Shown in pieces: positions 18,914 to 27,185 of a stretch of 64,000 bases of DNA; position 1 is the stretch's first letter, and each line of letters begins with the position of its first letter. The notes beneath the pieces are model-generated. The model worked only from the letters and a program-made list of their open reading frames with translations, was not told the DNA's origin and did no database searches. Made by a program: the position numbers and the translations under genes. Location: contig NZ_POTW01000006.1 of assembly GCF_003236295.1 (NCBI RefSeq), positions 1 through 64,000 of the forward strand, given 5' to 3'. The stretch is from Jiangella anatolica (GTDB lineage: Bacteria > Actinomycetota > Actinomycetes > Jiangellales > Jiangellaceae).

Positions 18914-18976
18914 TGCGCCTGGACAAGTCTAGGCCAGATCACAGGGTACTCTGTCCCACGGGGCGAGTCGCCCTGC

Positions 18977-19050
18977 GCGGGTGTAGCTCAATGGCAGAGC
19001 CCCAGCCTTCCAAGCTGGTCATGCGGGTTCGATTCCCGTCACCCGCTCCA
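18977..19050 (+). tRNA. tRNA-Gly (anticodon UCC)
   Basis: Cloverleaf with acceptor GCGGGTG/CACCCGC, anticodon stem CCAGC/GCTGG with loop CTTCCAA, T-arm GGTTCGATTCC and encoded CCA. An integrase relic begins 48 bases downstream and points towards the tRNA. The 3' end of this tRNA was therefore probably the attachment site of an integrative element. Confidence 0.96.
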
Positions 19051-19097
19051 CTTCTCCCCCGCAGCTCAGCGGGCATGTGCTCGGTCATCGCTGCATC

Positions 19098-19690
19098 TCA
19101 GAACGCCACCTCGGCATCATCGTGCCCGTCGCGTGCCCGATCGTCCGCCGGGGATCGCTCCCGGAGGTACGCCTGGGCTAGTGCGTCCAGCGCCGCGGCG
19201 AGGGCATCATCACGCTCCCTGGTGGCGTGCGGGTAGATCATCGCTGCGCGCGGGCTGGCGTGCCCGAGGCGTTCCATCACTCCCGCAGACTCGCCCCCGT
19301 CGTGGCGGCGAGCGTCGCGCCCGTGTGCCGCAGATCGTGGGAGTACAACTCCGGCACACCGGCCGCGGCCGCCGCCTGGCGCCAGACGATGTGGAAGTTC
19401 GTCCGCGTCGGTGTCGCACCCTTCGGGCCGATGAACGCCCGACCGTCCGGACCCAGCTCCGCGAACTCGCTCAGATGCGACCGCAGCTCCGGGACGATGA
19501 CCTCCGGGATAGCGATGACCCCTCGACCGGCAGCCGTCTTGGGCGTCGTCACGATCTGCTTCCCCTTGACCTGCTGCACCGCTCGCTCCACCCGCACCGT
19601 CCGCTCACCGATACCTCGTCTCAGACCACCGCGCGTTGGTTCGCGAGCTCTCCCAGCGGCTCCTCGCCGCACCCGATCACGACCTTGCAC
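19098..19690 (-). pseudogene. Frameshifted, N-terminally truncated tyrosine recombinase (phage/ICE integrase)
   Basis: Two adjacent frames together give the C-terminal catalytic domain of a tyrosine integrase. The upstream one (to about 19277) has VRVERAVQQVKGKQIVTTPK, an NFHIVWRQAAAAAG helix and the HxxR box SHDLRHTGATLA. The next frame (19098-19280) has LGHASPRAAMIYPHAT with the nucleophilic tyrosine. Typical integrases run through this junction without a break, so a frameshift lies near 19278. The N-terminal DNA-binding domain and most of the core before TVRVERA are unrecognisable. It lies next to tRNA-Gly and points at it, the usual layout for tRNA-targeting integrases. Confidence 0.82.
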
Positions 19691-19779
19691 AGGTCCTCGG
19701 AGACGCTATCCAGCGTCGCAGAGCAGTGGTCGTTACAGCCTAGGCGCTCACCTTCCAGCACGGTTGCCGTCCTGCGCTG

Positions 19780-20300
19780 GAATCAGACCCACGCTGAGGG
19801 ACTTGTCCCGGGCGACAGCCAAATCACCACCCGAACGACCGCAGGCGCGATCGAACAACTCCGTGACCGCCTCAACACCGTCGTCGCCGCAGAACGCGCC
19901 GCCTACCACCACACGGTCCGACCCGGCCACAGAGACGGAGCGGGTCACCAGCAGCGACTACGGCGCCTCGTCGCCGCCCCCAACACGCCCACCGCAACAA
20001 GCCCGGTGGCTACTGGATCGCCGAGGCCTCCCCAAAAGCCGCCACGCACGCCCTCCGCAAACGCTGGCAACTCAGTGACCTCAGCGCTGCGCTCATCACC
20101 ACCGACGGCCTTACACGAGGCGCCGAGCACCTCGGCACCGTCCGACATGGCCCACGCGTTCGATACCTCCGCAAACGCGATGTCGGCACGCTTCTACGTC
20201 TCATCCGCGATGCCGAGGCGGCAGACCCCAACGGTCGCAAGTGCCCCCGGAGCACCCCCGGGACGACAAAACCGCAATAGTCGTTCGAATCCGTAATTTG
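19780..20300 (+). pseudogene. Degraded PP2C-like protein phosphatase remnant
   Basis: Fragments of one protein family appear in successive plus-strand frames. Near 19838 there is AIEQLRDRLNTVVAAERAAY; near 19996, NKPGGYWIAEASPKAATHAL followed by AALITTDGLTRGAEHL and LIRDAEAADPNG; and in the next frame, EHPRDDKTAIVVRI. In order, these match the C-terminal part of actinobacterial PP2C-type proteins (GGYW-A----AA-HAL, LLTDG, DPNG--WPR, DDATAV). Internal stops and frame changes show it is broken. The family assignment is by motif memory and could be wrong in detail. Confidence 0.5.
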
Positions 20301-20316
20301 AGCAGTGCCCCGCGAA

Positions 20317-21627
20317 TTACCTACGGCGCAGGCGTTGCTCAAGCACTCGTCTCCGCGCTTGGAGACGTTCGATTTCATCGGATGCGAGCCCAGTTCGTCG
20401 AGATTGCAAAAATAGTAAGCGTTCTCTGAGCCGATCACGCCTATCAACCGCTTCGCTGAGCGCCACCTGACGCTCGTTGAGATTGTGTTTCGCCAGCGAC
20501 CGCATATTTATCGCCGCCTTTACTTCCGTCTCGCTGCGAGCGTCCTCCGCCAGTTGACTGGCTGAACCTAGACGAGCATTGGCCTCACGCGCGTCGCTCG
20601 TCAAGCGGTCAACGTCAAGATCTAATGCAGAGATCTGCCCCATAAGATAGCTGATCTCGTGATCGTATTGTTCGGCATCCCGGCGCGCTTCGCCCAATCG
20701 AGCAACAAGATCGTTGTATTCTCGCGATAGCAGCGACGCGTGGTCTTCCTCCGACTTCGATACCGAGCGAATCTCCTCGATCGCACTCTTACTCACATTG
20801 GCATCGAGCCTCTCGCCTGAACGACGCAAGAACTCACCCGGTCTATAGAAATGGATCCTATGCCCACCTGAAGCTTCCGCGAACTCTCTCAATAGTTCAA
20901 CCCTTGCGCCCGTCGTCTTACCGTGCACACGGTTCCACCAATCCTCCTTCGCATCGTCAGTCACAAAGATCACGGGACGCGGGTCCGCGGATACACTTTC
21001 CAGAATCTGCTTCCAGACAACGAGGTCTCCGTAGCGATCCGGCTCTTCTTTCCCCGCGTCCAGGTACCCAGGAGGAACTTTCTCGTCGTACCGAGCAGCC
21101 CCTTCCTCATAGATGCGACGCAGTTTCTCCTCGGTATTCGCGGGACCCACGCGGCCCTCGTAGAGGTCAGAAACTGCGCGCCAAACCTCGTCGTCAGCAA
21201 TTCCACCGCGCAACTGATCTCGATGCTCAGACTGCTGTTGCGATATCCCATCAAGCAGGGCCTTCACCGACCTTCGAAATCTAGCCAGGTACGGACCCTC
21301 AGTAACCGGGTGAGCCTTCAGGGCCGCAAAACCCTTAGAGACATTCTCGACCGATTCCGTAATGAGTCCCTCGATCTTCGAGTACGCATCAAGCTGAGAA
21401 TGAACTACGCCCAGTCTATTCCGTTGATACTCAAGAGCAACTTGGTATGGGATCCAAAGCCGCTCGCTGTTCCGCGTAAGCGCATTAACAAATTCATCGC
21501 GCGTCTTCTTGCCGTACCTATGAAGATGCAGCAGAACATTCGCATCCAGAATGATGGTCCCGTCGCGCCACAGAATCTCAAGTTCCCGTTCGGATGGAGG
21601 GTAGTATTCCCAAAACTCCTTGCGCAA
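20317..21627 (-). CDS. PIN-like (DUF4935/PIN_8-type) nuclease-domain protein with coiled-coil C-terminus
   Basis: Protein of about 436 residues. The N-terminal half matches the PIN-like domain family: KEFWEYYPPSE-E at the start, IILDANVLLHLHRYG with the first acidic metal ligand, WIPYQVALEYQRNRL, then YGDLVVWKQIL and PVIFVTDDAKEDWW carrying late acidic residues. The C-terminal about 150 residues are charged and heptad-like (RREYNDLVARLGEARRDAEQ... to ...RRVLEQRL), a predicted coiled coil. The start is uncertain. TTG at 21627 has a GAGGGGG site upstream and matches the family start; TTG at 21684 would add 19 residues. Base composition is lower in GC than neighbouring core genes. Such proteins occur in mobile and defence islands. 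RNase activity is inferred from the fold only. Confidence 0.75.
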   Translation of the reverse strand: MRKEFWEYYPPSERELEILWRDGTIILDANVLLHLHRYGKKTRDEFVNALTRNSERLWIPYQVALEYQRNRLGVVHSQLDAYSKIEGLITESVENVSKGFAALKAHPVTEGPYLARFRRSVKALLDGISQQQSEHRDQLRGGIADDEVWRAVSDLYEGRVGPANTEEKLRRIYEEGAARYDEKVPPGYLDAGKEEPDRYGDLVVWKQILESVSADPRPVIFVTDDAKEDWWNRVHGKTTGARVELLREFAEASGGHRIHFYRPGEFLRRSGERLDANVSKSAIEEIRSVSKSEEDHASLLSREYNDLVARLGEARRDAEQYDHEISYLMGQISALDLDVDRLTSDAREANARLGSASQLAEDARSETEVKAAINMRSLAKHNLNERQVALSEAVDRRDRLRERLLFLQSRRTGLASDEIERLQARRRVLEQRLRRR

Positions 21628-21684
21628 AGTGCTCGCCCCCTCAAATGTGACCGCCAAGATACGCCAGCTGATCCAGCTGATCAA

Positions 21685-22197
21685 GTACCGTCACTGTGGT
21701 GCGTATGCGTCGTGACCACACCCTCGAGTGCCTAAGACCTGCGACCGTTGCCCGGCCTGCGCCCGCACGTGGCGCTGTCTGAGGCTACACAGCGAAGCCA
21801 CGCTGACGGATACACCACTCTGAGATCAAGCGGTGCGCGGGCCTAGCGGCTGTTCCGGGCACCGTCGGGCCGGCGCGCATGCTCGGATCGTCCCCCAACT
21901 CAACTTCTCCTTCGCACCTCCCGATGGGTGTCGTCCTCATAGCGGCCATCCCTTAGCCTCCGCTTCGCGCGTTAAGGGCACCTTCAGCGTCACTACATGA
22001 TCGCTACGCGGCCCTCGACCCCCTTCGCTCGAGAAGGACCGGCAGCTATGAGGACGACGCCCCGGTCTGAGGCGGCCCGGAAAGCTGTGCGACGCACATC
22101 GCCCTACTAAGGTGCGAGGTTCTCAGCCGACGAGCACGGTTGAGCTTCCGCCGAGTCAGCCATGGGCGTAGGTTTTGGCAATGATTGGTTTTCCTAG
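21685..22197. other. Gene-free island segment
   Basis: No convincing coding sequence is seen here. It lies between the PIN-like gene and a HEPN pseudogene and contains one strong 18-bp inverted repeat pair (annotated separately). The rest looks like decayed sequence. Confidence 0.6.
21926..22062. repeat. 18-bp inverted repeats bounding a 137-base element
   Basis: GGGTGTCGTCCTCATAGC (21926-21943) and GCTATGAGGACGACGCCC (22045-22062) are inverted copies with a single mismatch, 101 bases apart. Smaller dyads lie inside (CCCTTA...TAAGGG). No target-site duplication is visible at the edges. Options are a MITE-like element, a structured RNA or a replication/transfer origin relic. Confidence 0.6.
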
Positions 22198-22762
22198 CCT
22201 AGACCCGCTCACAGTGAGCGGAACACTGATAGACCGGCACAGGGTTTCCTTGCCAGTGCCTACGATTCGGTTGCTGGCCTCTTCGTCGATCACTATCCCC
22301 TCATTAGGGGGCAACGCGACGCGAGCCGCGGGAGGCTCACGCCTGCTGAGCAAGACGTCTTCAGGGCCGCGATTATCTTTCCGGAGCCGGCCTGGACGCC
22401 ACCCTAAAGGAACTTATTCGACAGGCGGTTCCGCTGCAGGCGGAAAGATCCGACGACGCGCGAGCCAAGTTTCGAGATTTACGTCCACGCACTTGACCGG
22501 ACTACAAGGGGTCGACCCACGTAGACTGGCCGAAACGATGATCTCGCCAGATCACCGCCACTCACTTCCTGAATCCTACGTGCGGCACCTTACCGGGTCG
22601 AGTCTCCAATCCGTCAAGCAGGTACACGACACCCTAAGCGCCCTGGGCCTGGGACCTCGGAAGGAGCTATACAAGGAAGCGAATCAACTTCAAACTCTTT
22701 TCGAAGCGCGCAATCAGATCGCGCACGAACTTGATCTGAAGGCTCCCGGGCCGCCCGGGTGA
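22198..22762 (+). pseudogene. Frameshifted HEPN-domain protein
   Basis: Three successive plus-strand frames form one recognisable protein. First comes AHSERNTDRPAQGFLASAYD with VAGLFVDHYPLIRGQ to QDVFRAAIIF (22198 to about 22384). Next is GAGLDATLKELIRQAVPLQAE (to about 22490). The third frame has GVDPRRLAE, ESYVRHLTGSSLQSV and LFEARNQIAHELDL (to 22762). The RNxxxH motif RNQIAH is the hallmark of HEPN domains. At least two frameshifts break it and the C-terminus is short. It was probably a stand-alone HEPN protein of the island's defence cargo. Confidence 0.65.
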
Positions 22763-22904
22763 TCGAGGACGCCGGGAACGTAAGATTACAGATTCTAAGA
22801 ATCTGTGCCATAGAGGACTAAATTTCGCGCAGCACGTCGTCAAATGCCATAACCGATGAGTTAGGCGCCGACGACGGAAAAGGCTAGCCCACGTCACGAG
22901 CGCT

Positions 22905-23675
22905 CTAATGAGCATCGATAGCTTGTCGAAGATTGCGGGCACCTTCGGGAACTGACGAAATATCGATCAGGTGCGCACGCTCGTTAAGAAGCCGCAAGAC
23001 AGGCTCGATCTTGGCGTCTTCTCCCTGCGGCAGTTGCGCCAGCGCAATAAAGCTCCGGGAGACCTTGGTCTTTTCTGCCATCTCTGCGCGCCACGTGAAG
23101 TCATGAACGTCTCGGCTGGCGATACGCTCCCCCTGGGTTAGGTTTATTCGATCCATGAGATGGCGCTGACCATTAACGTATCCATAAGAGAAATCGACGG
23201 GCGCGAGCACGTCGCCATACTTTATAGTGAACGAGTACGGCGTCGGAGTTATGCCGGCAAACTTGAATACCTCTTTAACACGGTCCTCTAGCCCATCGTG
23301 CGCCTTAGCGCTCGGCTCTTCGACATAGTCCTCATAAAGCTGCGCGACCGCATCTCCAGGAGCGACCTTGTCGAACAGGGTGACAGCGATCTCAATGAAG
23401 AAGTTCACTGGGCGCCGCGAATATAAAGTTGCTGCCTGCTCCACCCGACCGTCACCGATCGCATGCAGATAGTAATTTACCCAGCTCTCGTATATGTCGC
23501 GCGGCATACTTCCTATCCGACCTGGACGGATTCTTCCGTTCAGTTCCGATCCAACAACACGATGCGCAACTTCCACGCGGCCTTCGGATTCGCGGTAGGC
23601 GATGAGTCCAACATTCCGAGGTTCTCGGCGGGCGACATCTGGCATGTGCTTGAGCACGTAGACGAAGGTCGTCAT
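22905..23675 (-). CDS. DUF3037-like protein paired with HipA-like kinase
   Basis: Protein of 256 residues whose N-terminus, FVYVLKHMPDVARREPRNVGLIAY, resembles the DUF3037 family (Y-L-Y-PD--R-E--NVG-I). It has no signal peptide or membrane segment. The ATG at 23675 overlaps the stop of the kinase gene by ATGA, so the two are translationally coupled. DUF3037 proteins are often encoded right after HipA_2-type kinases. Their biochemical role is not established; a partner, antitoxin or substrate role would be inference. Composition is less GC-rich than flanking core genes, consistent with the island. Confidence 0.72.
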   Translation of the reverse strand: MTTFVYVLKHMPDVARREPRNVGLIAYRESEGRVEVAHRVVGSELNGRIRPGRIGSMPRDIYESWVNYYLHAIGDGRVEQAATLYSRRPVNFFIEIAVTLFDKVAPGDAVAQLYEDYVEEPSAKAHDGLEDRVKEVFKFAGITPTPYSFTIKYGDVLAPVDFSYGYVNGQRHLMDRINLTQGERIASRDVHDFTWRAEMAEKTKVSRSFIALAQLPQGEDAKIEPVLRLLNERAHLIDISSVPEGARNLRQAIDAH

Positions 23676-24457
23676 GTCAGCCTCCCTTCCTCGGCGGGAT
23701 CCTGCGGCGCCCTACCTGCTTCCTCCCGTGGGTCATCCTTCGGCACCTGTACTAACGATCGTATGTTGTCAGCTCGGTACGACAAGGTCCGACGTAGACG
23801 GTCCCGCTCCAGGCCCGTTACCAGGTTTCGGCGTCGGGCTTCCTCCAGTTGTCCCACGACAGCCGCGCGCGGCACAGCTTGAAGCCCAGCGATGGCCTGC
23901 TTGAGGTGCTCCGAGGATGGCATGGCCTCGCGCTCGATGACTGAGCCGTGGACCTTCTGCCGTCGCGCTGCGTACAGCTTGCCCGACCGATCTTCGGTTG
24001 CACGAGCGAACAGCGCCTGGTCATGATCAATGAGCCATGCGTCGCCGCTGGAGTCACACATGACGTTCTCATCATGTCGGTCGCTGTTGAGGATCCACGT
24101 GTCGAAGACGATCATCCGCGCCCTCATGATTCCCGGTATGAGGTGCAGCTGGGCCGGAGTGGGCGGCGGAAGGTAGTAGTTGCCTCGACGGATGACACCA
24201 CATATCCATAGATCTTCGCCGTCGGGACCTGTCCACACGTCGCCCGCCGGGACAGGCACCGCCATCAGCATCGCGAGCCGGTTCGCAATGAACTCATTTG
24301 CTACGACGTTTGGATGTTCGGCGCTGTTGCGCTTAACCAGGACAGATGCAGTACCCCAGGACGCACCTGTCTGCCCAGACCCGACCAGTGGCCCGACCTC
24401 GGACACACTCATGCCGACTCTGGGAGCCACCCCGATGCCTCCCGCATCGTCCGTCAT
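23672..24457 (-). CDS. HipA-like (HipA_2) serine/threonine kinase-family protein
   Basis: Compact kinase-fold protein of 261 residues. Visible elements are a glycine-rich entry with ASVLVK (K42, ATP-binding lysine candidate), the catalytic loop NSDRHDEN (D126, N131) and the metal-binding LIDHD (D144). These match HipA-family kinases, but the protein is much shorter than HipA (about 440) and lacks the HipB-linked N-terminal domain, as in the HipA_2 family. It forms a two-gene operon with the downstream DUF3037-like gene. A toxin, stress or phage-response kinase is plausible by family, but no substrate can be named. Confidence 0.78.
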   Translation of the reverse strand: MTDDAGGIGVAPRVGMSVSEVGPLVGSGQTGASWGTASVLVKRNSAEHPNVVANEFIANRLAMLMAVPVPAGDVWTGPDGEDLWICGVIRRGNYYLPPPTPAQLHLIPGIMRARMIVFDTWILNSDRHDENVMCDSSGDAWLIDHDQALFARATEDRSGKLYAARRQKVHGSVIEREAMPSSEHLKQAIAGLQAVPRAAVVGQLEEARRRNLVTGLERDRLRRTLSYRADNIRSLVQVPKDDPREEAGRAPQDPAEEGRLT

Positions 24458-24601
24458 GCCACGTTATGGCCTAATGAAGATCAAGCCGCGATGCGACATC
24501 ATCGCGCACCCGAGTGAATGGCTGCAAGGCGAACAACGCGCCCGTCAAACCCAAGGGTGCGGGTACGAGCGACCCGGGGCAGTCAGCACACCAACAGGAA
24601 G

Positions 24602-24904
24602 GTGTGTGACGGCAACGATGTGCTGCTGGACGCCGTCTTCGGCACCTGGGACCGCGACGACCACAGCGACCACGTCTCGTTCGGCTGCCGCATCGGCCCG
24701 GTCCCCGGCCAGCCCGGCCCGGCCGTCCAGCTGATGCCGGCCGCCGCCTCGTTTGACGCCGTGGCACTGTTCGGCCAGAGGCTGTCGCCCGCGCAGGCCC
24801 AGCAGCACCCTCGTCTCGACGACTTCCGCGAGCTGGTCCAGCACGTGCTCAGCACCAACACCGTCATCGCCCAGCACCTCGCGACGCCGCCCCGTCACGC
24901 CTGA
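24602..24904 (+). CDS. Small hypothetical protein, probably 5'-truncated at the island edge
   Basis: From VCDGNDVLLDAVFGTWDRDD to the stop, the frame has normal GC-rich codon usage and a conserved-looking sequence (DHVSFGCRIGPV, LSPAQAQQHPRLDDFRELVQHVL). The sequence just upstream has island-like composition and no good start. GTG at 24602 is the first start in the well-behaved part. The N-terminus was probably lost at the right boundary of the integrated element. Function unknown. It overlaps the 3' end of the hydrolase gene by ten bases in convergent orientation. Confidence 0.5.
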   Translation: MCDGNDVLLDAVFGTWDRDDHSDHVSFGCRIGPVPGQPGPAVQLMPAAASFDAVALFGQRLSPAQAQQHPRLDDFRELVQHVLSTNTVIAQHLATPPRHA

Positions 24905-25689
24905 CGCAGGAAGGGCTCGACGACGGCGGCGAGGTCGCGCCAGTGGGTCATCGCGAGCGAGTGGTCGGCGCCGGGGATGACGACGTCCGAGGCGGCCGGG
25001 AGCCACTCGAGCACCTGGGCCCGGGCCTCGGCGAACCAGGGGCCACTCGCCGCGCCGCCGACCAGCAGCACCGGGCACCGCACCCGCGCGGCATCGCCGG
25101 GACCGAACGGCCACGCCAGCAGCGCCGGCAGGTCGGTGTCGAAGAACGTCGCGGCGTCGCGGTCCATCTGGGCCGCTGAGCCGGGCACGCTCCGCTCCGC
25201 GTCGGACCGCCACGACGGCCCGATCACCAGCGTCAGGAACTCGTCCAGCGCCCCGTGCGCCCCGTGCAGGCGGCGGGTCCGGACGAGTCGCCGGTTCGCG
25301 GCGCGGAAGTCCGGCGCCGACGGCGCGTGCACTGGCGGCGGCTCCACGACCACGAGGCTGCGCACGCACGACGACGAGTCCGCGGCCAGCTGCAGCGCGA
25401 CCGCGGCGCTGTAGGAGACGCCGACGACGTGGGCACGCGGGATCCCCAGGACGTGCAGCAGCCGGGCGCAGTCGGCGGCGTCGCGGCGGACGGAGCCCGG
25501 CCCGGACGCCGGGCTGCTACGCCCGTAGCCGCGACGGTGGTAGAGCACCGTCCGGAACGACCCGCGCAGCGCGCCGGCCAGCGGCTGCAGCTCGTCCGCC
25601 GTCAGCGCCGTCTGCACGAGCACGACCGGCTCGCCGGCGCCCTCGTCGCGGACCGCCAGCGTCGCGTCCCCCACGTCGACCAGGCGCAT
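24895..25689 (-). CDS. Alpha/beta-fold hydrolase
   Basis: Alpha/beta hydrolase of about 264 residues. The oxyanion/entry region LVQTAL, strand RTVLYHRRGYGRSSP, nucleophile elbow GVSYSAA (serine in GxSxx), acid-residue region CPVLLVGG and final histidine GADHSLAMTH are all visible. There is no signal peptide. It is divergent from the ArsR-SRPBCC gene and shares its short regulatory gap, so it may be a target of the same repressor. ATG at 25689 was chosen; a GTG at 25698 is possible. Substrate unknown. Confidence 0.85.
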   Translation of the reverse strand: MRLVDVGDATLAVRDEGAGEPVVLVQTALTADELQPLAGALRGSFRTVLYHRRGYGRSSPASGPGSVRRDAADCARLLHVLGIPRAHVVGVSYSAAVALQLAADSSSCVRSLVVVEPPPVHAPSAPDFRAANRRLVRTRRLHGAHGALDEFLTLVIGPSWRSDAERSVPGSAAQMDRDAATFFDTDLPALLAWPFGPGDAARVRCPVLLVGGAASGPWFAEARAQVLEWLPAASDVVIPGADHSLAMTHWRDLAAVVEPFLRQA

Positions 25690-25721
25690 CGTCACCACCC
25701 GCCGTCATCGTCCCACCTCGG

Positions 25722-25773
25722 TTGACAGGCAGCCGAATGGCTGCCTATTCTCGAAATGCAGCCAGAAGGCTGC
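25722..25773 (+). promoter_or_regulatory. Promoter with two palindromic operators for the ArsR-type regulator
   Basis: TTGACA (25722-25727) and TATTCT (25746-25751) are separated by an 18-base palindrome, GGCAGCCGAATGGCTGCC, which fills the whole spacer. A second copy, GCAGCCAGAAGGCTGC (25758-25773), lies just downstream of the -10. Repressor binding at either site would block RNA polymerase. This is a textbook autorepression layout between divergent genes. Confidence 0.8.
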
Positions 25774-25793
25774 CTATCCAGCGAAGAGGACCG

Positions 25794-26591
25794 ATGGACG
25801 ACGACGTGTTCAGGGCGCTGGCGGACCCGAGCCGGCGCGCGCTCCTGGACAGCCTGAACCGCGACAACGGGCAGACGCTGCGCCAGCTGTGCGCCGGGCT
25901 CGACATGGCCCGCCAGTCGGTCAGCAAGCACCTCGCCGTCCTCGAGGCCGCCGGCCTGGTGACGACACAGAGGCACGGCCGCGAGAAGCACCACTTCCTC
26001 AACGCCGAGCCGATCAACGCCATCGCCGACCGCTGGATCAGCCGCTACCACCGCGGGCGCGTCCAAGCGCTCGCCGACCTGAAGACGGCACTGGAGGCCA
26101 CCCAGATGAGCGACACCGAGTTCACCTACACCACGTACATCAGGACGACGCCCGAGCAGCTCTGGACGGCGCTCACCGACAAGGCGTTCACCCGCCGCTA
26201 CTGGGGCGTCGAGTTCGACACCGACTGGGCCGAGGGCTCCCCGATGGTCTGGCACGAGGCCGGCGCGACGATCGCCGACGACGAGCACCAGCGGGTGCTG
26301 GAGTCCGATCCGTATCGCCGGCTCTCCTACACCTGGCACACCTTCACCCCGGAGTTCGCGGCCGCTCACGACTTCGACCCGGCCGAGGTCGCGCAGTGGG
26401 CGAAGGAACAGCGCTCCAAGGTCACGTTCGACCTCGAGCCGATGGGCGCTCTGGTCCGGCTGACCGTGACGCACGACGGCTTCCAGCCCGGCAGCCAGGT
26501 CCTGCGGGACGTCAGCCGCGGCTGGCCGGAGCTGATCGCCAGCCTGAAGACGCTGATGGAGACCGGCGAGCCGCTGCCCTCCAGCGCGTGA
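25794..26591 (+). CDS. ArsR-family repressor fused to SRPBCC (AHSA1) ligand domain
   Basis: Fusion regulator of 265 residues. Residues 1-100 form a winged helix of the ArsR type (FRALADPSRRALLDSL, LDMARQSVSKHLAVLEAAGLV, GREKHHFLNAEPI) with no evident metal-binding cysteines. From residue about 107 (SDTEFTYTTYIRTTPEQLWTALTDKAFTRRYWG) an AHSA1/SRPBCC fold follows, which usually binds a hydrophobic ligand. ATG at 25794 with GAGGA upstream. The protein probably represses itself and the divergent hydrolase through the two palindromes upstream, released by a small molecule held in the SRPBCC pocket. The ligand is unknown. Confidence 0.88.
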   Translation: MDDDVFRALADPSRRALLDSLNRDNGQTLRQLCAGLDMARQSVSKHLAVLEAAGLVTTQRHGREKHHFLNAEPINAIADRWISRYHRGRVQALADLKTALEATQMSDTEFTYTTYIRTTPEQLWTALTDKAFTRRYWGVEFDTDWAEGSPMVWHEAGATIADDEHQRVLESDPYRRLSYTWHTFTPEFAAAHDFDPAEVAQWAKEQRSKVTFDLEPMGALVRLTVTHDGFQPGSQVLRDVSRGWPELIASLKTLMETGEPLPSSA

Positions 26592-26642
26592 CCCGCGGCG
26601 CCGCCTTGTGTTCCGCCGCCGCGACGAGCATGATGCGCCCCG

Positions 26643-27185
26643 ATGACCGAAGTGATGACCGAGCCGAAGCACGTCAGCATCGTGCAGCTCAGCCAAGCGG
26701 CGCTGACGGCGCTCGCCGCCGGTGACGTCGTGGCGGCCAACCAGGAGTCACCCGTGGAGCTGACGCCGTACTGCGCGGGGCCGCAGTGGACCAGCGTGTG
26801 GCGGCTGCGCAGCGAGCAGGTCGCCACCGATCCCGCGAGCGCCGCCTGGATCACCGGCATCGTCTGGGACGACGAACGCCGGCTCGCCGTCGGGCGCGCC
26901 GGGTTCCACGGCCCGCCCGACGGCGACGGGCGGGTCGAGGTCGGCTATGCCATCGACCCCGCCCACCGCCGCCGCGGGTACGCGCGAGCCGCGCTGGAGC
27001 TCATGCTCGACCGCGCCGCCCACGACCCGCGGGTGCGCGTCATCCGGGCCACCGTCAGCCCCACGAACCTGGCCTCGCGCAACCTCGTCCAGCAGTACGG
27101 GTTCGTCGAGGTCGGCGAGCAGTGGGACGACGAAGACGGCCTGGAGACGATCTACGAGCTCACGGGTGACGAGGCACGTACATGA
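26643..27185 (+). CDS. GNAT-family N-acetyltransferase
   Basis: Acetyltransferase of 180 residues with the acetyl-CoA loop [15 protein letters not shown] and the C-terminal [24 protein letters not shown] segment of RimJ-like GNATs. The central strand [10 protein letters not shown] precedes the cofactor loop. ATG at 26643; a second ATG five codons later is possible. The 3' end overlaps the convergent ynfA-like gene by 26 bases. Acceptor unknown. Confidence 0.87.
   Translation: MTEVMTEPKHVSIVQLSQAALTALAAGDVVAANQESPVELTPYCAGPQWTSVWRLRSEQVATDPASAAWITGIVWDDERRLAVGRAGFHGPPDGDGRVEVGYAIDPAHRRRGYARAALELMLDRAAHDPRVRVIRATVSPTNLASRNLVQQYGFVEVGEQWDDEDGLETIYELTGDEART

Noticed and set aside
21926-22062. 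Insertion sequence with transposase
   Set aside because: The arms are only 101 bases apart, there is no transposase frame and no target duplication. It was kept only as an unexplained inverted repeat.
19051-24601. Direct-repeat attachment site pairing the tRNA-Gly 3' end with a copy at the right island edge
   Set aside because: No second copy of the tRNA 3' sequence was seen near 24.4-24.6 kb by eye. The boundary is inferred only from composition and a truncated gene.
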